DNA from: an uncultured Prevotellaceae bacterium
GTDB taxonomy: Bacteria; Bacteroidota; Bacteroidia; Bacteroidales; Bacteroidaceae
Reading direction: 5' to 3'
DNA length: 6,117 nucleotides
Assembly: GCA_958404085.1 (NCBI GenBank)
Contig: CATXZX010000119.1
Location: 1-6,117, forward strand
Below are positions 1-6,117 of this stretch, one piece after another. Both the position numbers and the translations under genes were made by a program. The number at the start of each line of letters is the position of its first letter. Position 1 is the stretch's first letter. The notes beneath the pieces are model-generated. The model searched no databases. It was not told the DNA's origin and was given only the letters and a program-made list of their open reading frames with translations.

Positions 1-356
1 CATTGGGTCCTGTCGGCGAAACGGCCGGCCGGGCGATTCATGCAGCAGAGGAACGTGCTAAGGAAGAGGGCCGCAGTCTGAGCATCGCTCACTATGACAT
101 GCGTTTCCTGAAGCCTTTGGACGAATCGCTGCTCAGCCGGATCGGCTCTTCTTTCAGCAGGATTGTCACGATAGAGGACGGCGTAATCAAAGGAGGTTTC
201 GGCAGTGCGGTCTTGGAGTATCTGTCTGACCACGGGTTTGCGTCCAGTGTGAAACGATTGGGGCTTCCCGATGAATTTGTAGAGCATGGTTCGTCTGCAG
301 AACTCTATCATTTGGTCGGTCTGGACGAAGAATCCATTCTAAAAGAACTTTTATGA
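1..356 (+). CDS. dxs: 1-deoxy-D-xylulose-5-phosphate synthase, C-terminal part (partial gene)
   Basis: This is the last 117 codons of dxs; the gene begins before the window, and the TTG at position 3 is an internal leucine codon, not a start. Dxs is a cytoplasmic thiamine-diphosphate enzyme that condenses pyruvate with glyceraldehyde-3-phosphate to give DXP, the entry step of the MEP route to isoprenoids. The visible part is the transketolase C-terminal domain. Recognisable family blocks are HYDMRFLKPLD (visible residues 30-40), TIEDGVIKGGFGSAVLEY (56-73) and RLGLPDEFVEHG (85-96). The whole protein is normally about 620-640 residues, so roughly four fifths, including the TPP-binding and pyrimidine-binding domains, lies outside. 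The stop codon TGA (354-356) overlaps the ATG of trkA, so the two genes are co-transcribed and probably translationally coupled. The identification is firm because several conserved blocks occur in the right order and spacing. Confidence 0.95.
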   Translation, partial: LGPVGETAGRAIHAAEERAKEEGRSLSIAHYDMRFLKPLDESLLSRIGSSFSRIVTIEDGVIKGGFGSAVLEYLSDHGFASSVKRLGLPDEFVEHGSSAELYHLVGLDEESILKELL

Positions 357-1699
357 AAATTGTAATAGCAGGTGCGGGTGCTGTCGGTGTCCATTTGGCG
401 CAATTGCTTTCGCGCGAGCATCAGAATATCGTGCTGATAGACGAAAGTGTGGACAAGTTGGCGCAGGTAGATTCGGACTTCGACCTTATGACGGTCAATT
501 ATTCTCCTTCTTCGATCCGGGGACTGCGTGCGGCTGGGGCCGCAAGTGCCGATTTGTTCATTGCTGTTACACCGGATGAGTCGCGGAACATGACGTGCTG
601 TATGCTTGCCAGTAAATTGGGGGCCAGAAAAACTGTCGCACGTGTCGATAATGATGAATACATCGACATGGCGCATAGCGAATTCTTCACGTCGGTCGGC
701 ATTCATTCGCTTATTTATCCGGAAATGTTGGCTGCCCGTGAAATAACCAACAGTATAAAACGCAGTTGGATCCGCCAGTGGTGGGAGGTACACAACGGCG
801 CTCTTGTGATGATTGCCGTAAAAGTGCGCGATAATGCCCGGGTTATCAACATTCCCCTAAAAGAATTGTGCGGCAACGACACGCCTTACCATGTGGTGGC
901 TGTCAAGCGGGGCGACGAGACGATTATTCCGCACGGAGACGATTGCATCCGCAGTCTCGACACCGTTTATTTCATGACAACCCATAAATATATTCCCTAT
1001 ATCCGTGAAATTGTAGGAAAGGACCATTATCCGGATGTACGCAACGTCATTATTGTGGGCGGAGGCAACATCGCTGCCCAGGCGGTCCGTATGATGCCCG
1101 ATTATATGAACGTAAAGATTATCGAACAGGACGAAAAAAAGTGCGAGTGGTTTAATGAACAGATTGCAGACAATCATCGTGCGCTGGTCATCCATGGAGA
1201 TGGCCGCGATTTGGCCCTGCTTCGCGACGAGGGAATACAGCGTACCGAGGCGTTTGTGGCCTTGACGGAAAATGCGGAGACTAATATCCTCGGATGTCTG
1301 GCTGCCAAACGGCTCGGAGTGCGCAAGACCGTAGCGATGGTCGAGAATATGGATTACATAGGGATGGCCGAAAGCCTGGATATCGGTACAATTATCAACA
1401 AGAAGGCGATAGCGGCGAGCCACATTTACCAGATGATGCTGAAGGCCGATGTATCGAACGTAAAGAGCCTGACAGTGGCTAATGCCGATGTGATGGAATT
1501 TATAGCCCACGAGGGTTCGAAGATTACGAGCAGGATGGTTAAAGACTTGGGCCTGCCTTCTACAATTACGTTGGGCGGCCTGGTGCGTAACGGCGAGGGG
1601 TATCTGATTAACGGTACTACCCGGATCGAGGCCGGTGATACGGTGGTGGTTTTTAGCCTGGAGACAATCATCAAGAAGATGGAGAAATATTTTAATTGA
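353..1699 (+). CDS. trkA: Trk potassium uptake system regulatory subunit TrkA
   Basis: A 448-residue soluble protein that forms the cytoplasmic nucleotide-binding ring under the TrkH potassium pore and gates it. It is built as two tandem RCK units, each with a Rossmann-type RCK_N domain followed by an RCK_C domain: RCK_N about 1-125, RCK_C about 140-222, RCK_N about 229-352, RCK_C about 365-448. The first dinucleotide loop is GAGAVG (residues 7-12), with acidic D30 at the end of the second strand. The second loop is GGGNIA (236-241), with E258 in the equivalent place and HGDGRD at 281-286. The length fits E. coli TrkA (about 458). The start is fixed by the ATGA overlap with dxs and by the beta strand KIVIAGAG beginning at residue 2. 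The second glycine loop ends in Ala and the first RCK lacks the usual glycine near residue 50, so the two nucleotide sites are probably unequal. trkH follows after 30 bases. Confidence 0.96.
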   Translation: MKIVIAGAGAVGVHLAQLLSREHQNIVLIDESVDKLAQVDSDFDLMTVNYSPSSIRGLRAAGAASADLFIAVTPDESRNMTCCMLASKLGARKTVARVDNDEYIDMAHSEFFTSVGIHSLIYPEMLAAREITNSIKRSWIRQWWEVHNGALVMIAVKVRDNARVINIPLKELCGNDTPYHVVAVKRGDETIIPHGDDCIRSLDTVYFMTTHKYIPYIREIVGKDHYPDVRNVIIVGGGNIAAQAVRMMPDYMNVKIIEQDEKKCEWFNEQIADNHRALVIHGDGRDLALLRDEGIQRTEAFVALTENAETNILGCLAAKRLGVRKTVAMVENMDYIGMAESLDIGTIINKKAIAASHIYQMMLKADVSNVKSLTVANADVMEFIAHEGSKITSRMVKDLGLPSTITLGGLVRNGEGYLINGTTRIEAGDTVVVFSLETIIKKMEKYFN

Positions 1700-1719
1700 T
1701 GGCTTACGCTCCTTTTTAA
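1699..1719 (+). other. six-codon reading frame overlapping the trkA stop (possible coupler)
   Basis: The trkA stop and an ATG share one base (TGATG, 1697-1701). The ATG opens a frame of six codons, MAYAPF, that stops at TAA 1717-1719, ten bases before the trkH start and in a different frame from it. A ribosome re-initiating here would be released just upstream of trkH. This arrangement could occur by chance in a 30-base gap, and there is no evidence that it is translated. Confidence 0.15.
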
Positions 1720-1729
1720 CTGTTTCCGG

Positions 1730-3187
1730 ATGATCAACATAAAGATTATATATAAAATTCTCGGTTCGCTGCTTTTTATCGAAGCCATTCTGCTGTTTCT
1801 ATGTTTCGTTATTTCTTTAGTTTACAGCGAAGACGATCGGATTGCTTTTGGGATTGCTACCGTTTTGGTTTGTGCCGTGGGTTTTATTCTGAAGTATAAA
1901 GGACGAAAAGCACAGAATCACATGAGTCGTCGGGACGGCTACCTGATTGTTTCGTCTTCGTGGATATTGTTTACATTGTTCGGAATGCTCCCATTCCTTA
2001 TCAGCGGTCATATTCCGAGCGTCTGCGATGCTTTTTTCGAGACGATGTCCGGATTTACCTCGACGGGGGCATCGGTTGTCAATAACCTGGATACTTTTCC
2101 TCATGCGTTGCTTTTTTGGCGTAGCTTTACACAATGGATCGGGGGATTGGGCATCGTTTTCTTTACGTTGGCCATTTTGCCGTCCATCGGGATAGGCGAT
2201 GTCAAGTTGTTTGCCGCCGAGGCCACAGGGCCGCGCCATGACAAACTGCATCCGCGCATCCGTACGACGGCCAAATGGATTTGGGGTATCTATCTGTTTC
2301 AGACTCTTGCTTGTACGGGCATTCTTTTTTTGTGCGGCATGGGGTTGTTCGATAGCATAAACCATGCGTTGGCGACAACTTCGAGCGGTGGGTTCTCGAC
2401 CATGCCGGGCGGAATCATGACGTGGCAGTCACCGGTGATAGAATACGTCCTTATCGTGTTTATGTTCCTGGCTGGTATCAATTATACGCTGTTGTACCTA
2501 TTCTTGCTGAAAGGGCGCGTTTCCCATATGTTCACCGACAGTGAGTTCCGCGGCTATCTGGCCATCGTGGTGTCCGCCTCGGCGTTTATCGCTCTGTTCC
2601 TGTATTTTCAGGCCGGGTACGGAGTGGAGCAGGCCATTCGTTCGGCGCTTTTCCAGGTTGTATCCATTCAGACGACTACGGGCTTTTGTTCCGATAACTT
2701 TATGATGTGGCCGTCTGTCACGTGGAGTGTTTTGGCACTGGTCATGTGTATCGGGGCCTGTGCAGGGTCTACGTGCGGCGGACTGAAGAGCATTCGTTTT
2801 GTCATGCTGTGCAAAACCGCATACAATGAGTTCCGCCATATATTGCATCCGAAGGCAGTTGTTCCTGTGCGCATCAATCATTCTATTGTGACGAGTTCTA
2901 TCGAACGGACTCTGATTTCGTTTACGGTCTTGTTTTTCCTGCTGGTGGTGCTGGGCACGATCTGTCTGAAAATCATGGGGCTTTGTTATATGGACGCTTT
3001 CAGCGTATCGCTTTCGGCCCTCAGCAATTGCGGTCCGGCCATAGGTCCATCCTTCGGGTCGGTGCATACTTGGTACGCCTTGCCAGATGCCGGAAAGTGG
3101 TTATGTTCTTTCTTGATGCTTGCCGGACGTTTGGAGATCTTTTCCCTCCTGTTGCCATTCCTTCCCCGTTTCTGGCAAGAAAACTGA
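1730..3187 (+). CDS. trkH: Trk potassium uptake protein TrkH, pore-forming membrane subunit
   Basis: A 485-residue inner-membrane protein of the TrkH/TrkG/KtrB superfamily, the potassium-conducting partner of TrkA. The sequence is dominated by hydrophobic segments and contains the four pore-loop repeats that define the family: TSTGA (110-114), SSGGF (218-222), TTTGF (315-319) and SNCGPA (432-437), each following a hydrophobic helix. The glycine-rich stretch GACAGSTCGGLK (342-353) matches the intramembrane gating loop of TrkH, and MLAGRLEIFSLLLP (463-476) is the conserved last-helix signature. Length agrees with E. coli TrkH (483). The ATG at 1730 is preferred because it is followed at once by a charged-then-hydrophobic first helix (about 7-31) and gives the family's usual length; no Shine-Dalgarno sequence is visible, normal for Bacteroidetes. 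It is the last gene of the dxs-trkA-trkH unit, with a hairpin starting three bases after its stop. TrkH is preferred over KtrB because of its length and the adjoining two-RCK TrkA. Confidence 0.95.
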   Translation: MINIKIIYKILGSLLFIEAILLFLCFVISLVYSEDDRIAFGIATVLVCAVGFILKYKGRKAQNHMSRRDGYLIVSSSWILFTLFGMLPFLISGHIPSVCDAFFETMSGFTSTGASVVNNLDTFPHALLFWRSFTQWIGGLGIVFFTLAILPSIGIGDVKLFAAEATGPRHDKLHPRIRTTAKWIWGIYLFQTLACTGILFLCGMGLFDSINHALATTSSGGFSTMPGGIMTWQSPVIEYVLIVFMFLAGINYTLLYLFLLKGRVSHMFTDSEFRGYLAIVVSASAFIALFLYFQAGYGVEQAIRSALFQVVSIQTTTGFCSDNFMMWPSVTWSVLALVMCIGACAGSTCGGLKSIRFVMLCKTAYNEFRHILHPKAVVPVRINHSIVTSSIERTLISFTVLFFLLVVLGTICLKIMGLCYMDAFSVSLSALSNCGPAIGPSFGSVHTWYALPDAGKWLCSFLMLAGRLEIFSLLLPFLPRFWQEN

Positions 3188-3190
3188 GTA

Positions 3191-3212
3191 CCCTTGTTCA
3201 GAAAAACAAGGG
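3191..3212 (+). terminator. hairpin after trkH, possible weak terminator
   Basis: A perfect 8-base inverted repeat, CCCTTGTT (3191-3198) and AACAAGGG (3205-3212), encloses a six-base loop, CAGAAA. It begins three bases after the trkH stop codon, where a transcript end is expected. The following bases are A-rich rather than T-rich, so it lacks the U tract of a classic intrinsic terminator. It may instead protect the 3' end of the message from exonucleases or act with Rho. The inverted repeat is directly visible; the role is inferred from position. Confidence 0.45.
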
Positions 3213-3260
3213 AGATAAAAATAAAAATCAGGCAGATATTTTAAAACAGGTCCGACCCGT

Positions 3261-3292
3261 GGTGTCCGAACCCCATGAATGTCGTATCTTTG
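3261..3292 (+). promoter_or_regulatory. Bacteroidetes-type promoter for manA
   Basis: The octamer TATCTTTG (3285-3292) matches the Bacteroidetes primary sigma-factor -7 consensus TAnnTTTG at every fixed position. The spot where a -33 TTTG box is expected holds only GGTG (3261-3264, 20 bases upstream), a half match. Transcription would start near 3298-3301, giving a leader of about 30 bases before the manA ATG. That leader is A+T rich (TAATAATAATTTAT just ahead of the start), as is common for Bacteroidetes initiation regions. The box lies downstream of the trkH hairpin, so manA can be transcribed on its own. Confidence 0.6.
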
Positions 3293-3329
3293 TTGCCTGA
3301 AAAATGGATAGAGTGTAATAATAATTTAT

Positions 3330-4349
3330 ATGGATACGAATATTCAGAATGGCAGCCGGCCCGGTCCGAAAATCGCCATGCCGGCATTCTTTCGTTTTAC
3401 GTCGCTTTTCAAAGAACGTATATGGGGAGGAGACCGTTTGTTGCCCTTTAAGGGCGGTAAGAATCCCGAGAAGGCCGTAGGCGAAAGTTGGGAGATTTCC
3501 GGCGTTCCCGGCGATGAGACGCGGGTATGCGGCGGTCCTTGCGACAATTGGACCCTCAGCGAGTTGATTGCATGCTACGGAACCGACCTGACGGGAGATT
3601 TTCATGTGGAGAGTGAAGGACCTTTCCCTCTGTTGGTCAAGTTTATCGATACGGCTCAGGACCTCAGCATACAGGTTCATCCCGACGACAGTACGGCGCG
3701 CCGCCAGGGTAAACACTGCGGTAAGACGGAAATGTGGTATATCGTCGATGCGGAGCCCGGCGCCTCGTTGCTTGTCGGTTTTAACTGCCGGTTGACGCCC
3801 GACGAATACGAGCAGTCTGTAAAAGACAATACTATCTGCGAAAAATTAGTGCGTTACCCGGTGAAGCAGGGCGACTGTTTTTATATTCCGGCCGGTCAGG
3901 TCCATGCTATCGGGGCGGGCATTATGCTGATTGAAATCCAGCAGGCCAGCGATACGACTTACCGGATTTACGATTACAACCGTCTCGGCTACGACGGAAA
4001 GCCCCGTATGCTTCATACGCAGGAAGCCCGTGAGGCTATCGACTTTGAGCATCGTGTGGAGTGCCCCACTAAATACGATTATGCTACCAACCGGCGTGTA
4101 CAACTGGAGTCTTGTCCGTTCTATACGACGTCGCGTTTCGACCTGGATGCGCCGTATAAGATAGATTACAGCCGTCATACTTCTTTTGCGCTGCTGATAG
4201 CTTACGAAGGACAGGCCGAGGTACGTTGCAAGGGGGAAACTACGGTGTTGAAAGCCGGCGAGACGTTATTGATTCCCGCAGTGGCTCGGGAAGTGGAAAT
4301 CATTCCTGAAAAAAATACCCTGTTCCGTTTCTTGGAGACCTACGTCTAA
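3330..4349 (+). CDS. manA: mannose-6-phosphate isomerase, class I (phosphomannose isomerase)
   Basis: A 339-residue cytoplasmic zinc cupin enzyme that interconverts fructose-6-phosphate and mannose-6-phosphate, feeding GDP-mannose and GDP-fucose synthesis or, in reverse, mannose breakdown. The type I signature is clear. KERIWGGDRL (28-37) opens the first fold. LLVKFID (101-107) precedes SIQVHPDD (113-120), whose Q115 and H117 should be zinc ligands. E134 in KTEMWY and H192 in PAGQVHAIG complete the metal site, and YRIYDYNR (211-218) carries the conserved arginines near the active site. A second, non-catalytic cupin half follows from about residue 255. The protein resembles the short (about 315-325 residue) bacterial form but has some 17 extra residues at the N terminus. 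ATG 3378 (M17) is an alternative start just before the homologous region. I keep ATG 3330 because the promoter and A+T-rich leader point to it. It is probably monocistronic, between its own promoter and a strong terminator. Confidence 0.93.
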   Translation: MDTNIQNGSRPGPKIAMPAFFRFTSLFKERIWGGDRLLPFKGGKNPEKAVGESWEISGVPGDETRVCGGPCDNWTLSELIACYGTDLTGDFHVESEGPFPLLVKFIDTAQDLSIQVHPDDSTARRQGKHCGKTEMWYIVDAEPGASLLVGFNCRLTPDEYEQSVKDNTICEKLVRYPVKQGDCFYIPAGQVHAIGAGIMLIEIQQASDTTYRIYDYNRLGYDGKPRMLHTQEAREAIDFEHRVECPTKYDYATNRRVQLESCPFYTTSRFDLDAPYKIDYSRHTSFALLIAYEGQAEVRCKGETTVLKAGETLLIPAVAREVEIIPEKNTLFRFLETYV

Positions 4350-4379
4350 TAGGAAGCGAAACGTCCGGTAATACATTAT

Positions 4380-4439
4380 AAAAGGACCGGAGCAAAAAGA
4401 TTATCTGCCAGAAGAAATCTTTTTGCCCCGGTCCTTTTT
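4380..4439. terminator. bidirectional intrinsic terminator between manA and the GH95-like gene
   Basis: A long near-perfect inverted repeat: left arm 4380-4402, right arm 4416-4438, loop 4403-4415 (13 bases). The stem has 11 pairs (AAAAGGACCGG with its complement), one A/C mismatch (4391 and 4427), then 11 more pairs (GCAAAAAGATT with its complement). On the plus strand the right arm runs into TTTTT (4435-4439). On the minus strand the corresponding end gives TTTT at 4383-4380. Both convergent genes therefore end in a G+C-containing stem followed by a U run: manA 30 bases upstream and the minus-strand gene 29 bases away. This is the best-supported non-coding element in the window. Confidence 0.9.
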
Positions 4440-4467
4440 ATTCGGATAATAGTTGCTTCCGATCTGA

Positions 4468-6117
4468 TTAACGGAATTCTACGGTTTCACCGGCCTTCAA
4501 TGAAATCTCAACCAGCCCGTTAGTCTCGGAGACGGCCTTGTCGGCTTTCAGGTCGCCCGGTTGTGCAATGACGCACTTGCCGCCTTTTTCGGAAGTGATG
4601 CGTACGGAGGACAGTCGTCCGCTTTTCCGCTCGGCCGAAACCAGGAAAGCGCCCATGGCACGAAGGTCGGCGAACGAAACGTCTTTCCACGAGGCCGGAA
4701 TGGCCGGGAAAATGCGGATAATGCCCGTATGGCTCTGCAACAGCATCTCCTGGATACCGGCGGCAAAGGCGAAGTTACCTTCCAGCGTAAACGGGCGGTA
4801 TGTAAACAGCGACTTGCCCGAACGTGTCTGGTCGCCGTTGGCGTGGAACGTGTTCTTCAGACAGAAACATTGTGCAAAGGTGCGCAACGCGTCGGCCGCT
4901 CCTTCGCCGTCCATGGCCCGTGCTTTCATGTTGCCCAGCCAACTGAACGAATAACCGGTCCAGTAGTTCGAACCGAACTGGTCCAGTTTCTTGATGGTGG
5001 CTTTGATGATGCGTTGTGCTTCGGGGCCGTCGTTCCAGTCTATGAGTCCCATCGGATGGATGGCCATAGCGTGTGAGAAATGGCGGTGCGAGGCATTGTA
5101 CGGATAGCCTTTTGCAAAGGTCAGGCAACCTGTTTCGTCCAAATCGTACGTAGGAAATTGTTTCTCTATTTCGCTCCAGTGGCGTGCTTCTCCCTTCAGG
5201 TCGAGTGCGTCAGCCATTTCCGCGGCCGATTTAAAGAGCGCGCGCATCAGGGATAAGTCATAATTCGTAATGGTTGGGAACCAGGCGGAAAGCGAGTTGT
5301 CGTTGATTTCTGGACTGCTGCTGAACTCCAGTGTACGGAATCCCTGCTTGTTGAAAATGGTGTTCTCTTCCAGGAAAACAGCTACGTCGCGTACGAAGGG
5401 ATAAGCCCGCTCCTTCAGGAAAGTACGGTCGGCCGAGTATTTCCAGTGTAGGAAGAAGTGGTGCGCAAGCCACGCACCGGCCGTCTGCGACATCGAATAC
5501 TGAATCCAGCCGCCCATAGGTTCACCCGTCAGGCTTGCCACACCGGGTACGTTCATGCCGTTTTTTCCGAAGTACTCGCGTGTGTAGCGTTTGTAGGCAT
5601 CGCGTTGGTTCCAAAGCGTGTTCAGGTAACCGCTACCTTCCTTCAGGTGATTGCCGATATACGTGGGCCAATAACTCAGCTGCGTGTTGAGGTCGTGGTG
5701 GTAGTCTCCTTTCCAAGGCGGCAACTTGCCGTTGTCGGCCGTCCATACGGCCTGTAACGAAATGGGGTAGGAGTCTTCGCGTGCGGCCGAAGCAAATTTG
5801 TACATTTCGTTGTCATATTGTTTCTGGAGCAGGGTGTCGGGGAGTGTGATGCGCGACTGTTTCCAGAAAGAATCCCAGTATTCGATGTGGGCGCGGTAGT
5901 CTTTTTTATTGCCGCGTTTGATGGCATCGGCTACTTCGTTTTCGGCCTTGTCGTCTGAGAGCGACGAGGTAACACTCCACACGCCGTAGAGCGTACGTCC
6001 CTTTTTCACCCATTCAACAGCTACTTCGTATGAAAAGTCTCCCCATCCTTTTTGTTTGTAGACAAGTCGGTTGCCTGTCCGCTGTATTTCGTCTTGTTTG
6101 TAGCCCAGGCGTTCCAA
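4468..6117 (-). CDS. GH95-like glycoside hydrolase, possible alpha-L-fucosidase (partial, N terminus missing)
   Basis: The visible 549 residues are the C-terminal part of a large glycosidase whose start lies beyond the right edge; the first codon shown, TTG, is an internal leucine. Blocks in GH95 order are WTADNGKLPPWKGDYHHDLN (125-144) leading into TQLSYWP, GAWLAHHFFLHW (214-225), SSSPE (266-270), SHRHFSHAMAIHP (343-355), YWTGYSFSWLGNMKARAMDG (385-404), TLEGNFAFAAGIQEMLLQSH (444-463) and IIRIFPAIPASWKDV (466-480). These fit the (alpha/alpha)6 barrel plus C-terminal beta domain of 1,2-alpha-L-fucosidases. E270 of SPE is the likely general acid. Positions that are Asn and Asp in characterised GH95 enzymes appear here as D142 and E446, so substrate or mechanism may differ (alpha-L-galactosidase or another activity is possible). 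Full GH95 proteins are near 780-820 residues, so about 230-270, including the N-terminal beta-sandwich and any signal peptide, are not seen. Expected location is periplasm or cell surface, by family only. Confidence 0.8.
   Translation of the reverse strand: MERLGYKQDEIQRTGNRLVYKQKGWGDFSYEVAVEWVKKGRTLYGVWSVTSSLSDDKAENEVADAIKRGNKKDYRAHIEYWDSFWKQSRITLPDTLLQKQYDNEMYKFASAAREDSYPISLQAVWTADNGKLPPWKGDYHHDLNTQLSYWPTYIGNHLKEGSGYLNTLWNQRDAYKRYTREYFGKNGMNVPGVASLTGEPMGGWIQYSMSQTAGAWLAHHFFLHWKYSADRTFLKERAYPFVRDVAVFLEENTIFNKQGFRTLEFSSSPEINDNSLSAWFPTITNYDLSLMRALFKSAAEMADALDLKGEARHWSEIEKQFPTYDLDETGCLTFAKGYPYNASHRHFSHAMAIHPMGLIDWNDGPEAQRIIKATIKKLDQFGSNYWTGYSFSWLGNMKARAMDGEGAADALRTFAQCFCLKNTFHANGDQTRSGKSLFTYRPFTLEGNFAFAAGIQEMLLQSHTGIIRIFPAIPASWKDVSFADLRAMGAFLVSAERKSGRLSSVRITSEKGGKCVIAQPGDLKADKAVSETNGLVEISLKAGETVEFR

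Noticed and set aside
857..1510. A 217-codon open frame on the minus strand inside trkA
   Set aside because: It lies wholly antisense to a confidently identified gene, its translation is rich in His, Arg and Ile without any recognisable domain, and it has no promoter or partner. It is a codon-bias shadow of trkA.
1817..3067. Long minus-strand open frames across trkH (1817-2365 and 2498-3067)
   Set aside because: Both are antisense to the membrane-protein gene, and their polar, Arg/Gln-rich translations are what reverse reading of hydrophobic codons produces.
2983..3300. A 105-codon plus-strand frame spanning the trkH end and the intergenic gap
   Set aside because: Two thirds of it overlaps trkH in another frame, it runs through the hairpin and the promoter box, and the product shows no domain.
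4380..4439. The large inverted repeat read as a mobile-element end or attachment site
   Set aside because: Its placement between convergent genes and the T runs on both strands fit a bidirectional terminator; no transposase, target duplication or integrase is nearby.
4561..5076. A 171-codon plus-strand frame inside the GH95-like gene
   Set aside because: Antisense to well-conserved glycosidase motifs; no similarity recognised and no start signal. Treated as a shadow.
4350..6117. manA and the GH95-like gene as a fucose or mannose utilisation locus
   Set aside because: They are convergent, separated by a terminator, and no SusC/SusD pair, regulator or other sugar enzyme is visible, so the window does not support a polysaccharide utilisation locus. 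One could lie beyond the right edge.

Overview
The window reads as ordinary chromosomal DNA from a member of the Bacteroidales (Bacteroidetes). This rests on four things: the dxs-trkA-trkH order, which I recall from Bacteroides genomes; TrkA and TrkH sequences closest to Bacteroides-type proteins as I remember them; start codons with no purine-rich Shine-Dalgarno sequence; and a perfect match to the Bacteroidetes -7 promoter box (TAnnTTTG) ahead of manA. Base composition looks near 50% G+C by eye, higher than typical Bacteroides, so a relative such as Barnesiella, Mediterranea or Alistipes is possible. The genus cannot be fixed from this window.

Layout: positions 1-356 hold the 3' end of dxs (first enzyme of the MEP isoprenoid pathway). 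It overlaps trkA by four bases (ATGA), and trkH follows trkA after 30 bases. These three form one plus-strand transcription unit. TrkA (cytoplasmic nucleotide-binding regulator) and TrkH (membrane pore) together make a Trk-type potassium uptake system. A small hairpin sits just after the trkH stop. A 142-base gap then carries a promoter for manA (class I mannose-6-phosphate isomerase, also plus strand). A strong two-sided hairpin terminator lies between manA and a convergent minus-strand gene. That gene runs off the right edge and encodes most of a large (alpha/alpha)6-barrel glycosidase related to GH95 alpha-L-fucosidases.

Working together: trkA and trkH are a functional pair; dxs is a metabolic passenger in their operon. 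ManA links fructose-6-phosphate to mannose-6-phosphate and so to GDP-mannose and GDP-fucose; the GH95-like enzyme probably releases a deoxy- or related sugar from host or plant glycans. Any link between these last two is inference. No RNA genes, insertion sequences, CRISPR arrays or phage genes were seen, and nothing here looks like a new system. The most notable point is that the GH95-like protein appears to have changed two of the residues that assist catalysis in characterised GH95 fucosidases.
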